This document shows positions 44,599-53,954 of a stretch of DNA of 64,000 bases, in pieces; position 1 is the first letter of the stretch, and each line of letters begins with the position of its first letter. A program made the translations under genes and the position numbers. Below the pieces are notes generated by a model. It was given only the letters and a program-made list of their open reading frames with translations. It made no database searches and was not told the origin of the DNA. Location of the stretch: contig CAWJIJ010000002.1 of the NCBI GenBank assembly GCA_963842955.1, positions 302,270 to 366,269 on the forward strand. Direction: 5' to 3'. Origin of the DNA: JARFQW01 sp963842955 (GTDB lineage: Bacteria; Pseudomonadota; Gammaproteobacteria; Steroidobacterales; XN24).

Positions 44599-45128
44599 TG
44601 CACGGACGCATTTCACGCGCTCTGGTCGCGGGCGTCGCAGCGACGCTGGCACTGTCCACCGCGGGCTGCTCGCGCAGCATGTCGGACCTGGAGGAGTACA
44701 TCGCGGACGTCAAGGCACGTCCCGGCGGTCGCATTGAGCCGCTGCCCCAGATCCGCACCTACGAATCTTTTGCCTACGAACCCGGCGCGGCCCGGTCGCC
44801 CTTCAGGCCGGAACGGCCGCTCGGACCGGCAACGGGATCCGGCGGTGGTATTCGGCCCGACGCGAACCGCAGCCGGGAGTTTCTGGAGAGCTTCCCGCTC
44901 GACAGCCTCGAGATGGTGGGCACGCTGCAGCTTGGCGGCGCGCTCTACGGTCTCGTGCAGACCAGCGACGGCCTGATTCATCGGGTGACGGTTGGAAACT
45001 TCGTGGGACAGAACGACGGCCGTGTCGTCGGTATCGACGAGTCGGAAATCCTGCTTACGGAAATTATCCCGGACGGTCTGGGGGGCTACATGGAGCAGCC
45101 CGCCATGATCGGATTGGGTGAGAACTGA
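44598..45128 (+). CDS. pilP: Type IV pilus lipoprotein PilP
   Basis: 176 residues. A signal peptide with the lipobox LSTAGC anchors it to the inner membrane; a disordered Pro/Arg-rich linker leads to a beta-domain (SLEMVGTLQLGGALYGLVQT and VGQNDGRVVGIDESEILLTE) that contacts PilQ. The order and length fit pilP. Confidence 0.95.
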   Translation: MHGRISRALVAGVAATLALSTAGCSRSMSDLEEYIADVKARPGGRIEPLPQIRTYESFAYEPGAARSPFRPERPLGPATGSGGGIRPDANRSREFLESFPLDSLEMVGTLQLGGALYGLVQTSDGLIHRVTVGNFVGQNDGRVVGIDESEILLTEIIPDGLGGYMEQPAMIGLGEN

Positions 45129-45147
45129 TGCTCGGGGAGAGAAAGGC

Positions 45148-47319
45148 ATGAGGCGCGAACACATGCGGGGCGAAAGCCCTCGCAAGGCGACGCGAAAGAA
45201 GTCGCACACACGGATGTTGAACTGGGTTCTGCTTTTGCCCGCTCTGATGCTGGGAGGCATGGCCAGTGCGGCCACGCTCACCAACATCAAGGTGGATGAG
45301 CTGCCCGGGGACCAGGTCAGGATCAGGCTGCAGCTCGACGGCCCCGCGCCGGAACCCCTGAGTTTCAGCATCGAGGAGCCGCCGCGGATCTCGCTGGATC
45401 TGCCGGACACCTCGATGGCCCTCAAGTCCCGCCGCGAGGTGGTGAAACGGGGGCCTGTCGACACCATCATGGCCGCGGAGGCACAGGGCCGGACGCGCAT
45501 CGTGATGAACCTCGATGAAAACACGCCCTACCAGACGATCGTGGCGGGTAACGAGATCATCGTGGAATTCGGCACTGAGGGAAGCGCGGGCGCGGCACCT
45601 ACGTTTGCCGCTGTGCCAGTGGCCGCTGCGCCGGCGGCGCCGGCGGGCCAGGGTATCGGCAACGTGGATTTCCGCCGTGGCACCGATGGCTCCGGCCGGG
45701 TGATCGTTACCTTGAGCGACGCGAACACGCCGGTTGATTTGCGCGAGGAACTGGGCCGTGTGGTCGTGGATTTCCGCGGCGCCGAGCTGCCCGACAATCT
45801 CGTGCGCCGGCTGGACGTGATGGATTTCGCCACTCCGGTCACCACGGTAGACGCCGTGCGGGTCGGCACCGGGAGCCGCCTGGTGATCGCGGCCGAAGGC
45901 GATTTCGAACACTACGCCTATCAGTCCGACGAGGAATTCACCGTCGAGTTCCGTCCGGTCGTCAAGGAAGAGCCCGAGGAGCTCGGCGTCTTTGACGAGG
46001 ACAAGGAATACTCCGGCCAGCGCCTGACCCTGAATTTCCAGGACATCGAGGTGCGCGCGGTGCTCCAGCTGCTGGCGGATACCAGCGGCCTGAACATCGT
46101 GGTCAGCGATACGGTCCAGGGCAATGTGACCCTGCGACTGAAGAACGTCCCCTGGGACCAGGCACTGGACATCGTTCTGAAGACCAAGGGTCTCGACATG
46201 CGCCAGGTGGACAACGTGGTGATCGTGGCGCCGGCTGACGAGATTGCCGCCCGCGAGAAACTCGAGCTGGAAGCCCGGGCCGAGATCCAGGAACTGGCGC
46301 CGCTGCGCTCCGAGTTCCTGCAGGTGAACTATGCGAAGGCCTCCGACCTGGCCCAGCTGCTGGAGTCCGGTGCGGACAATTCACTTCTGTCGGAGCGGGG
46401 CAGCGTTTCCATCGACGAACGCACCAACACCCTGCTGGTCTACGACACGGCCGAGCGGCTGGCCGACATTCGCCGGCTGGTTTCCACGCTGGATATTCCG
46501 GTTCGCCAGGTGTTGATCGAGTCCCGGATCGTCGTGGTCAACGACGACTTCAGCCGCGACTTCGGTGTCCGACTTGGCGCGACCTACGTGAACGAGCGGA
46601 ATGACGGCATCGTCACCACGACCGGTTCCGGCGAAGGTGCCGATACCATCGTCGGGTCGGCGATCGACAACATCAACGACACGGGCCAGCCGTCGCCGGT
46701 CCAGGTCCCCACCCTGGGCGATCGTTATGGCGTCAACCTGCCGATCGACAACCCGGCCGGCAAGATCGCCCTGGCGATCCTCGATTCCGACTACCTCATC
46801 GACCTCGAGCTTTCCGCGGCCCAGGCCGAGGAGCGCGCCGAGATCATCTCCAGTCCGCGGGTCATCACCGCGAACCAGAAGGAGGCGGTGATCGAGCAGG
46901 GTGTCGAGATTCCCTACCAGGAATCGGCATCCAGCGGTGCGACGACGACGCAGTTCAAGAAGGCCGTGTTGAGCTTGTCGGTGACGCCGCAGATCACGCC
47001 TGACGACCGGATCATCATGGATCTGACCGTCACCCAGGACACGGTTGGCCAGAACGTGTTCAGCGCGACCGGCGGACTGGTGCCCAGCATCGACACCCGC
47101 AAGGTGGTCACCCAGGTGCTGGTCAACGACGGTGAGACCGTGGTGCTCGGCGGTATCTTCGAGACCGAGCGCCGGGAAACGGAGAACAAGGTGCCCTTCC
47201 TCGGCGATCTGCCGGGTGTCGGCAACCTGTTCAAGAGCAAGAGCAGAATCTCCGACAAGCGCGAGCTGCTGATCTTCGTCACCCCGAAGATCCTGCGTGA
47301 AGGCAGCAACATTTACTAA
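45148..47319 (+). CDS. pilQ: Type IV pilus secretin PilQ
   Basis: 723 residues forming the outer-membrane pore. In order: signal peptide (VLLLPALMLGGMASA), two AMIN domains that bind peptidoglycan (about residues 35-115 and 150-255), an STN/N0 domain (LTLNFQDIEVRAVLQLLA), an N1 domain, and the secretin core with RAEIISSPRVITANQKEAVI, VEIPYQESA and FLGDLPGVGNLFKSKS. The ATG at 45148 follows GGGGAGAGAAAGG; an in-frame GTG at 45118 inside pilP is less likely. Confidence 0.97.
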   Translation: MRREHMRGESPRKATRKKSHTRMLNWVLLLPALMLGGMASAATLTNIKVDELPGDQVRIRLQLDGPAPEPLSFSIEEPPRISLDLPDTSMALKSRREVVKRGPVDTIMAAEAQGRTRIVMNLDENTPYQTIVAGNEIIVEFGTEGSAGAAPTFAAVPVAAAPAAPAGQGIGNVDFRRGTDGSGRVIVTLSDANTPVDLREELGRVVVDFRGAELPDNLVRRLDVMDFATPVTTVDAVRVGTGSRLVIAAEGDFEHYAYQSDEEFTVEFRPVVKEEPEELGVFDEDKEYSGQRLTLNFQDIEVRAVLQLLADTSGLNIVVSDTVQGNVTLRLKNVPWDQALDIVLKTKGLDMRQVDNVVIVAPADEIAAREKLELEARAEIQELAPLRSEFLQVNYAKASDLAQLLESGADNSLLSERGSVSIDERTNTLLVYDTAERLADIRRLVSTLDIPVRQVLIESRIVVVNDDFSRDFGVRLGATYVNERNDGIVTTTGSGEGADTIVGSAIDNINDTGQPSPVQVPTLGDRYGVNLPIDNPAGKIALAILDSDYLIDLELSAAQAEERAEIISSPRVITANQKEAVIEQGVEIPYQESASSGATTTQFKKAVLSLSVTPQITPDDRIIMDLTVTQDTVGQNVFSATGGLVPSIDTRKVVTQVLVNDGETVVLGGIFETERRETENKVPFLGDLPGVGNLFKSKSRISDKRELLIFVTPKILREGSNIY

Positions 47320-47337
47320 GGAAACAGGATTCCAGCC

Positions 47338-49188
47338 ATGACCCCCCACCATTCGAAAGGAATCGGCATTCGCAGAATCCTGGGCGCCCTGGGCCTCGTT
47401 GCGGCCCTGGCCGTCTCGGGCTGCGGAGACGACAACTCCATCACCGACCCGAACCCGGATACCGGGGACGGCACGGGAGTCGCCAGCCTCGAGCTGCTGA
47501 CCAGCAATGTCCAGGTGCCCTCGGACGGCTCCGTCTCGCCGGAAATCATCGCCCTGGCGAGGGACGCCAACAACAATGTGGTCGAAGGCGCTACGGTGTT
47601 CTTCAGCTCTGACTCGGGTGCGCTGCAGGTGACCCAGCCGACCACCGACTCCTCCGGTGTCGCGAAAGCGACCCTGGGTGTGGGCGGTGACCGGTCCAAC
47701 CGGGTGATCAATGTGTCCGGCCGGGTGAACAACCTCTCGAGCGCGATCTCGGTAGAGGTCCAGGGAACCACCCTGGCCATCGTCGGTCCGCCGAGCCTGG
47801 TCCAGGGCGCCATGGACAGCTACACGGTCCGTCTGTCCGACTCCGCGGGCCAGGGTGTGACCGGCCAGGCCGTGACGATCACTGCCAGCCCCGAGCTCCA
47901 GGCGACCATTAATGGTTCCGGCCTCACTAACTCGGCCGGCGAAGTGGCGGTGGAGGTTACCGGCGTTTCCGGAGGCACCGGGACCCTGCAGGCCGAGGCC
48001 ATCAATCTCGCGGCAATCCAGAGCGTCACGGTCTCCAACGACAGCTTCGCTTTCTCGACGCCCGCAGCCAATGCCGAGATTCCTCTGAACACGAGTCAGG
48101 CGGTCACGCTGTCGTGGCAGCAGAACGGCGTGCCGGTCTCCGGTCAGACAGTTAACTTCTCGACCACTCGCGGCACCCTGAGCTCGGCTACGGCCGTGAC
48201 CGACGGCAATGGCGACGCTACGGTCAACGTGATTTCCACCAACGCCGGATCGGCCGTCCTGAGGGCGGAAGTGGCCGGTGGTCCCAGTGCATCCAGCACG
48301 GTGGAATTCGTCGCGACCGCGGCTTCGGACATCGATCTCCAGGCCAGCCCCTTCACGCTCGGCCCAGGCGACACCAGCACCATTACCGCCATCGTTCGCG
48401 ACGGCAACGGCAACCTGGTGAAAAATCAGACCGTGGAGTTCGTTCTTGATGACATCACCGGCGGCACTATTTCGGTGCAGTCGGACATCACCGACAGCCA
48501 GGGCAAGGCCCAGACCGTTTACACCGCTAGCCCGCAGACCAGCGCCAGCAGCGGTGTGCAGATCACCGGGTCGGTGCGGGGTGCGAATCCGCCGGTTTCC
48601 GAATCGGTGAACCTGACGGTCGCCCGCAAGGAGCTGTTCATCACCATCGGCAGCGACAACCAGATCGAGAAGATCACGGCCGAGGCCCGCTACCGGAAGC
48701 GCTTCGCGGTCCAGGTGACGGACGCCGAGGGCGGCGGTGTGGGCGGTGTGACCGTGCAGCTGGGCATCCTTTCCCGCTCCTACGGAAAGGGGCAGTGGAT
48801 CATCGTCAACCCGGATGACGAGGAATGGACCCAGGTCATCGCTGCAACGTGTGCCGACGAGGACGCCAACCGCAACGGTATTCTGGATACCGGCGAGGAC
48901 TTCAACGGCAACGGGACCCTCGATGCGGGTAATGTGGCCCTGGTCACGCCGGCCAATGTCGTAACTGACTCCAGCGGATTCGTGGCGGTCGACGTGTTCT
49001 ATCCCCAGGAGTTCGCTCGCTGGGTGAACGTTACGCTCTCGGCAACGGGGTCGGTGCAGGGCACCGAGGCGGTGGAGACCAACGAGTTCACACTGCCGAT
49101 CCTCCTCGACGATGTGAGGACCAGCACCAGTCCACCTGGACAGGCAAGTCCCTTCGGGACAGCGGGTACCTGCTCGGACCCGAGTTAA
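47338..49188 (+). CDS. Outer-membrane lipoprotein with bacterial Ig-like (invasin-type) repeats and an EF-hand loop
   Basis: 616 residues. The signal peptide ends in the lipobox AVSGC (Cys29). Residues about 45-450 form four or five Big_1-like repeats, each with GVAKATLGVGG, GEVAVEVTGVSGG or GDATVNVISTNAGSA-type strands. A distinct C-terminal domain follows. Residues 509-520 are a complete EF-hand loop (DANRNGILDTGE), followed by a second, partial DFNGNGTLD. The gene starts 18 bases after pilQ and ends at a strong hairpin, so it belongs to the pilus operon. Usually aroK follows pilQ directly. A role in adhesion or pilus function is inferred; no family name is certain. Confidence 0.85.
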   Translation: MTPHHSKGIGIRRILGALGLVAALAVSGCGDDNSITDPNPDTGDGTGVASLELLTSNVQVPSDGSVSPEIIALARDANNNVVEGATVFFSSDSGALQVTQPTTDSSGVAKATLGVGGDRSNRVINVSGRVNNLSSAISVEVQGTTLAIVGPPSLVQGAMDSYTVRLSDSAGQGVTGQAVTITASPELQATINGSGLTNSAGEVAVEVTGVSGGTGTLQAEAINLAAIQSVTVSNDSFAFSTPAANAEIPLNTSQAVTLSWQQNGVPVSGQTVNFSTTRGTLSSATAVTDGNGDATVNVISTNAGSAVLRAEVAGGPSASSTVEFVATAASDIDLQASPFTLGPGDTSTITAIVRDGNGNLVKNQTVEFVLDDITGGTISVQSDITDSQGKAQTVYTASPQTSASSGVQITGSVRGANPPVSESVNLTVARKELFITIGSDNQIEKITAEARYRKRFAVQVTDAEGGGVGGVTVQLGILSRSYGKGQWIIVNPDDEEWTQVIAATCADEDANRNGILDTGEDFNGNGTLDAGNVALVTPANVVTDSSGFVAVDVFYPQEFARWVNVTLSATGSVQGTEAVETNEFTLPILLDDVRTSTSPPGQASPFGTAGTCSDPS

Positions 49189-49199
49189 GTATCCTCGAC

Positions 49200-49221
49200 G
49201 GGGCCGGCGCAAGCCGGCCCC
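49200..49221 (+). terminator. Hairpin after the pilus-operon lipoprotein
   Basis: Perfect 9-base arms GGGGCCGGC and GCCGGCCCC around GCAA, 12 bases after the stop. Only a short T run (GTTTC) follows, so termination may be partial and aroK-aroB could still receive some read-through. Confidence 0.65.
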
Positions 49222-49256
49222 GGTCGTTTCGGCCGGGTCATTTGCGAAGCCGGCTG

Positions 49257-49781
49257 ATGAATTCGACTTCCAACATCTTCCTTATTGGACCCATGGGCGC
49301 CGGCAAGACGGCGGTCGGCCGTGAGCTGGCCCGCCAGCTGGGCCGCGATTTTCTGGACAGCGACGCCGAGATTGAGCGTCGCACCGGCGTGGACATTCCG
49401 TTTATTTTCGAAAAAGAAGGCGAGGCCGGCTTCAGACGCCGGGAGGTCCAGGTCATCGATGACCTCAGCACGCGGCGCAATGTCGTGCTTGCGACCGGCG
49501 GTGGGGCCGTGCTGGCCAGCGAAACACGGCAGGCGCTGGCATCCAGAGGCACGGTGATCTACCTTGAGGCCTCGGTAAGACAACAGTTGCTGCGCACCCG
49601 GCATAGCGGGAACCGGCCATTGCTGCACACCGATGATCCCAAGGGACGGCTGGAAAGTCTTCTGGTCCAGCGCGACCCGCTCTACCGGGAAGTGGCCGAC
49701 CTCGTCGTGGCCACTGACGGTCGTAGGGTCAGGCAGGTGGCCGCCGAAATCCGGTTGATGCTCGAAAAAGCCGGCGAATAG
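49257..49781 (+). CDS. aroK: Shikimate kinase
   Basis: 174 residues; phosphorylates shikimate in aromatic amino acid synthesis. It has the P-loop GPMGAGKTAVG, the acidic DSDAEIERRTG and the lid region RHSGNRPLL with ATGGGAVL. The ATG at 49257 is preferred; a TTG 15 bases upstream is in frame. Confidence 0.96.
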   Translation: MNSTSNIFLIGPMGAGKTAVGRELARQLGRDFLDSDAEIERRTGVDIPFIFEKEGEAGFRRREVQVIDDLSTRRNVVLATGGGAVLASETRQALASRGTVIYLEASVRQQLLRTRHSGNRPLLHTDDPKGRLESLLVQRDPLYREVADLVVATDGRRVRQVAAEIRLMLEKAGE

Positions 49782-49799
49782 GGGGTTCAGGGAGAGATC

Positions 49800-50888
49800 T
49801 TGCACGCGCTGAAAGTCAACACAGCCGGCGGCAGTTACCCGATCCTGGTGGGGCGCGGCCTGATAGATCGGGCCGACGCATTCGATCCGATCCTGCCGGG
49901 CCGGCAGGTACTGGTGGTCACCAACGACGTCGTTGCGCCTCTTTATCTCGATCGGGTCCTGGCGTCGATGGCTGATCGCGCGCCGGCGACGGTGGTGCTT
50001 CCCGACGGTGAGCGGCACAAGACGCTGGGGACGTTCTCCGAAATTATCGATGCCCTCGTGAACGCGGGCTTCCACCGTGACGCCTGTGTCGTCGCGCTGG
50101 GCGGTGGCGTTGTCGGTGACCTTTCGGGTTTCGCTGCGGCCTGTTTCAATCGCGGCATCGCCTGCATACAAGTACCCACGACTCTTCTTGCCCAGGTGGA
50201 TTCCTCGGTAGGAGGCAAGACCGCAGTTAATCACGTCGCCGGCAAGAATCTCATCGGTGCCTTTCATCAGCCGGTGGGCGTGATCGTGGACGTCAACACT
50301 CTGGAAACGCTGCCTGAGCGGGAGTTTCGCGCCGGCCTGGCGGAGGTCCTGAAATACGGCATCGGCCTCGACGAGGCCTTTTTCGCGTGGCTGGAAAGTC
50401 ACCTGGCGGCGCTTCTGGATCGGGAACCCCTGGCCGTGGAGAGGGCGGTCACCTGGTCTTGCGCCATCAAGGCCCGCGTCGTGGCGGAGGATGAACGCGA
50501 GCAGGGCCGGCGAGCCCTTCTTAACCTGGGTCATACTTTTGGACACGCGATCGAGACGCACGCGGGTTATGCGGGTGACTGGCTGCATGGTGAAGCCGTC
50601 GCTGTCGGTATGTGCATGGCCGCGCTGATGGCCGAGGAACTCGGCATGATCCAGCCGGACCAGGGTCACCGGATCCGGGCCCTGATCGATGCGGCGGGGC
50701 TGCCCACCCAGCCGCCGACCATGTCGCCGGACACCTGGATGGACCTGATGGGCCGGGACAAGAAGGTGGCGGCGGGCCGGATACGGCTGGTTCTTCCCAC
50801 CGGTATCGGCCGCTCGACCCTGTCCGCCGCCTATGACGACGAGGCCCTGGCCCGGACGATCGCGCGAACGACCCCGCCCAATGACTGA
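49800..50888 (+). CDS. aroB: 3-dehydroquinate synthase
   Basis: 362 residues; NAD- and metal-dependent cyclisation of DAHP to dehydroquinate. Signatures are ALGGGVVGDLSGFAAACFNR, QVPTTLLAQVDSSVGGKTAV, LNLGHTFGHAIE and a metal-binding HGEAVAVGM. The start is TTG with GGGAG six bases upstream. It overlaps dgt by eight bases. Confidence 0.97.
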   Translation: MHALKVNTAGGSYPILVGRGLIDRADAFDPILPGRQVLVVTNDVVAPLYLDRVLASMADRAPATVVLPDGERHKTLGTFSEIIDALVNAGFHRDACVVALGGGVVGDLSGFAAACFNRGIACIQVPTTLLAQVDSSVGGKTAVNHVAGKNLIGAFHQPVGVIVDVNTLETLPEREFRAGLAEVLKYGIGLDEAFFAWLESHLAALLDREPLAVERAVTWSCAIKARVVAEDEREQGRRALLNLGHTFGHAIETHAGYAGDWLHGEAVAVGMCMAALMAEELGMIQPDQGHRIRALIDAAGLPTQPPTMSPDTWMDLMGRDKKVAAGRIRLVLPTGIGRSTLSAAYDDEALARTIARTTPPND

Positions 50889-52041
50889 GCCGCGGGGGCT
50901 GGCACCCTGGGCATCCCTGGACACCGAGTCCCGCGGGCGCCGGTTTCCGGAACCAGGTCCCACGTTTCGCACGGAATACCAGCGGGACCGGGATCGGGTC
51001 ATTCACTCCACGGCATTCCGGCGGCTGGTCTACAAGACCCAGGTCTTCGTGAATCACGAGGGCGATCTGTACCGGACTCGCCTTACCCATTCTCTCGAGG
51101 TCGCTCAGATCGCCCGGACGATAGCCGGGGCACTCGATCTCAACGAATATCTGATCGAGGCGATCTGCCTGGCCCACGACCTGGGCCACACGCCCTTCGG
51201 CCACGCCGGCCAGTCCGCACTGAACGAGTGCATGCGGCCCTATGGGGGCTTCGAGCACAATCTTCAGTCGCTCCGGGTGGTGGACGAGCTGGAGGAAAAG
51301 TATGCGGACTTCGCCGGTCTCAACCTGACCTTCGAGACCCGCGAGGGAATACTCAAGCATTGTTCGGTCGCGAATGCCAGGGAACTGGGCCCGATCGGGC
51401 GGCGGTTCATCGAGCGCACGCAACCGGGCCTGGAAGCCCAGGTCGCCAACCTGGCCGACGAGATCGCCTACAACAACCATGACGTGGACGACGGGCTGCG
51501 TTCGGGCCTGCTGACCCTCGCCGAACTCGACGAGGTGCCGCTGTTCCGTGACGCGCATCGGGCGGTCCTCGAGCGGCATCCCGATCTCGACGGACGCCGG
51601 CTGGTCTACGAAATCGTCCGCCGGATGATCGGCCTGATGGTGGAGGACCTCGTCGCCCGGACCCGGGTAAATATCCAGGCCGAGGCGCCCGCCTCCAGGG
51701 ATGCCGTGCGCGCGCTGAATCGGCCCCTGGCAGCCTTCAGTCCAGAACGTCTCGAGCAGATCCAGGTCCTGAAACGCTTTCTGCATGAGCGCCTGTATCG
51801 GCATCACCGGGTCAACAGGATGACCACCAAGGCCCGGGAAACTCTGGCGAGCCTTTTTCGGGCGTTTTTCGAGGATCCGCGCCTCATGCCCCGGGCACAC
51901 GCGGATGCGGCCCACCAGTGGGAAATATCACTGGGAGAAGCCGGCCGCGCCCGCGCCGTGGCGGACTATGTGGCCGGAATGACCGATCGCTATGCGATCG
52001 TAGAATACGAGCGTGTTTTCAATCCCCGAGCACGGACGTGA
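50881..52041 (+). CDS. dgt: Deoxyguanosinetriphosphate triphosphohydrolase-like protein
   Basis: 386 residues. The HD-domain residues are seen in RTRLTHSLEVAQIARTIA, CLAHDLGHTPFGHAG and AYNNHDVDDG, with a further FEHNLQSLRVVDELE. This length and motif set fit the dGTPase-like (type 2) family rather than the longer E. coli Dgt, so the nucleotide preference is open. The ATG at 50881 overlaps the end of aroB. Confidence 0.92.
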   Translation: MTEPRGLAPWASLDTESRGRRFPEPGPTFRTEYQRDRDRVIHSTAFRRLVYKTQVFVNHEGDLYRTRLTHSLEVAQIARTIAGALDLNEYLIEAICLAHDLGHTPFGHAGQSALNECMRPYGGFEHNLQSLRVVDELEEKYADFAGLNLTFETREGILKHCSVANARELGPIGRRFIERTQPGLEAQVANLADEIAYNNHDVDDGLRSGLLTLAELDEVPLFRDAHRAVLERHPDLDGRRLVYEIVRRMIGLMVEDLVARTRVNIQAEAPASRDAVRALNRPLAAFSPERLEQIQVLKRFLHERLYRHHRVNRMTTKARETLASLFRAFFEDPRLMPRAHADAAHQWEISLGEAGRARAVADYVAGMTDRYAIVEYERVFNPRART

Positions 52042-52082
52042 GTGTTTTCGTGCACCGCCATGTGCCGCCGAACCAACCGGGC

Positions 52083-52109
52083 TGACGGGGGCATCCGGCG
52101 TGCTAGAAT
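52083..52109 (+). promoter_or_regulatory. pyrF promoter candidate
   Basis: An extended -10 TGCTAGAAT (52101-52109) stands 30 bases before the pyrF ATG in a 98-base gap; the -35 is weak (TGACGG at 52083, or CTGACG at 52082). Confidence 0.45.
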
Positions 52110-52139
52110 CGCCCGCCAATTTGCCAGCGATGCGGTGCC

Positions 52140-52853
52140 ATGCCCAAGGCTGATATTCCCGTAAAAGACCGACTGATCTTCGCCATGGACGTGCCGGATG
52201 CCGAGGCGGCGCGTTCACTGGCGACTCGCCTCGGAGACAGCGTGAGATTTTACAAGCTGGGTCTCGAACTCATGATGGCCGGCGGTTATTTCGAACTGCT
52301 GGACTGGCTTGTTGCCCGGGATAAACGGATTTTCGTCGACCTGAAGTTTTTTGACGTACCGGCTACCGTGGGGCGGGCCGTGGGCCGCCTCCGGGATCGG
52401 GGCGTCACTTTCTGCACCGTCCATGGGAACCAGTCCATGATGGAAGCCGCCGCCGAAGCCAAGGGGGATGTGAAGGTGCTGGCGGTCACCGCCCTGACCA
52501 GCCTCGACCGGGGCGACCTGGACGACCTGGGCTTTGCCTGCGACGTCGAAGATCTCGTGCTCTCGCGAGCCAGGCGCGCCCTGGAGGCCGGCTGCGACGG
52601 CGTCGTGTCATCCGGTCTGGAGGCGGCGATGCTCAGGGAACACGCGGATGAGAAACTGCTCGTGGTGACACCGGGTATCCGGCCTGTGGACAATCGGGAG
52701 GCCGACGATCAGAAGCGCGTGGTGACACCGGCCCGGGCCTTCGAGAACGGCGCCGACTATATCGTCGTGGGCCGACCGATCCGTGACGCGGCCGATCCGG
52801 CGGCGGCGGCCGATGCCATCCAGTCCGAAATCCAGACGGTGTTTCCCGTATGA
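52140..52853 (+). CDS. pyrF: Orotidine 5'-phosphate decarboxylase
   Basis: 237 residues; last step of UMP synthesis. Catalytic Lys/Asp residues lie in FVDLKFFDVPATVGRAVG, preceded by FAMDVPDAEAARSLA, and the phosphate-binding end has VVGRPIRDAADPAAAADAI. It overlaps hemE by ATGA. Confidence 0.97.
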   Translation: MPKADIPVKDRLIFAMDVPDAEAARSLATRLGDSVRFYKLGLELMMAGGYFELLDWLVARDKRIFVDLKFFDVPATVGRAVGRLRDRGVTFCTVHGNQSMMEAAAEAKGDVKVLAVTALTSLDRGDLDDLGFACDVEDLVLSRARRALEAGCDGVVSSGLEAAMLREHADEKLLVVTPGIRPVDNREADDQKRVVTPARAFENGADYIVVGRPIRDAADPAAAADAIQSEIQTVFPV

Positions 52854-53923
52854 CTGTGCCATTGAAAAATGACCGCTTTCTTCGCGCGCTTCTGCGTCAG
52901 CCCGTGGACCGCACGCCGGTATGGATGATGCGTCAGGCCGGGCGTTATCTGCCCGAGTACCGGGCAACCCGGGCCAAGGCCGGGTCGTTCATGAAACTTT
53001 GCGGCAATCCGGAGCTGGCCTGCGAGGTGACCCTGCAGCCGCTGGCCCGGTATCCCCTGGACGCGGCGATCCTCTTTTCGGACATTCTGACGGTGCCCGA
53101 TGCCATGGGCCTGGGCCTGAACTTCGAGACCGGGGAAGGGCCGAAGTTTGCGTCCCCGGTTCGCGACGAGGCGGCGGTCCGGGCGCTTCCGGTTCCCGAT
53201 CCCGAGGTCGAGCTCGCCTACGTTATGGACGCGGTGCGGCTGATCCGGAGGGAACTGGACGGCCGTGTCCCGCTCATCGGGTTCTCCGGCAGCCCGTGGA
53301 CGGTTGCCACCTACATGGTCGAGGGCGGCAGCAGCAAGACCTACGCGCACATCAAGGCCATGCTCTATGACCGCCCGGATCTTCTCGAAGAACTGCTGGA
53401 CCGGGTGACTCGCGCGACCCTCGCGTACCTGAGTGCGCAGGTCGCCGCCGGGGCGCAGGCGCTGATGGTGTTCGATACCTGGGGTAGCGTGCTGACCCCC
53501 GCCGCCTACCGCAGATTTTCGCTGGAACCCATGCGCCGCCTCGTGGAGGGGCTGCCCAGGGAGCGCGACGGACAGCGTATCCCTCTCGTGCTTTTTACCA
53601 AGGGTGGCGGTCCCTGGCTGGAACTGATGGCGGACACCGGTTGCGACGGCCTCGGCGTGGACTGGACCACCGACCTGGCGGATGCCCGGGCACGGGTGGG
53701 AGACCGGGTCGCGCTGCAGGGGAACCTGGACCCGTCCGTGCTCTATGCCCGTCCGGAAATCATTCGCGACAGGGTGGCCGAGGTGCTGGCAAGTTTCGGC
53801 CACGGCACGGGACACGTCTTCAACCTCGGCCACGGCATTCACCCGGAGGTGGATCCCGAGCATGCTGGCGCCATGATTCGCGCGGTCACTGAGCTCAGCC
53901 CCGAGTACCACCAGACCGGCTAG
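52850..53923 (+). CDS. hemE: Uroporphyrinogen decarboxylase
   Basis: 357 residues; converts uroporphyrinogen III to coproporphyrinogen III in heme synthesis. Family segments are PVWMMRQAGRYLPEYR, LFSDILTVPDAMGLGLNFE and FNLGHGIHPEVDPEHA. Its stop is followed by the small inverted repeat CGCGGT/ACCGCG between it and the convergent gene. Confidence 0.98.
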   Translation: MTVPLKNDRFLRALLRQPVDRTPVWMMRQAGRYLPEYRATRAKAGSFMKLCGNPELACEVTLQPLARYPLDAAILFSDILTVPDAMGLGLNFETGEGPKFASPVRDEAAVRALPVPDPEVELAYVMDAVRLIRRELDGRVPLIGFSGSPWTVATYMVEGGSSKTYAHIKAMLYDRPDLLEELLDRVTRATLAYLSAQVAAGAQALMVFDTWGSVLTPAAYRRFSLEPMRRLVEGLPRERDGQRIPLVLFTKGGGPWLELMADTGCDGLGVDWTTDLADARARVGDRVALQGNLDPSVLYARPEIIRDRVAEVLASFGHGTGHVFNLGHGIHPEVDPEHAGAMIRAVTELSPEYHQTG

Positions 53924-53954
53924 ACGCGGTTGACCGCGGCTCCGGTCGGCCGGT

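Noticed and set aside
46381..49212. Open frame of 943 codons on the minus strand
   Set aside because: It runs antisense to pilQ and the Ig-repeat lipoprotein, has no family motif, and is explained by the high GC content.
49185..51915. Two long minus-strand frames opposite aroK, aroB and dgt
   Set aside because: No motif; fully covered by well-identified plus-strand enzymes.
53925..53938. Small inverted repeat CGCGGT/ACCGCG between hemE and the FFLEE gene
   Set aside because: The stem is short and lacks a T run on either strand; not called as a terminator.
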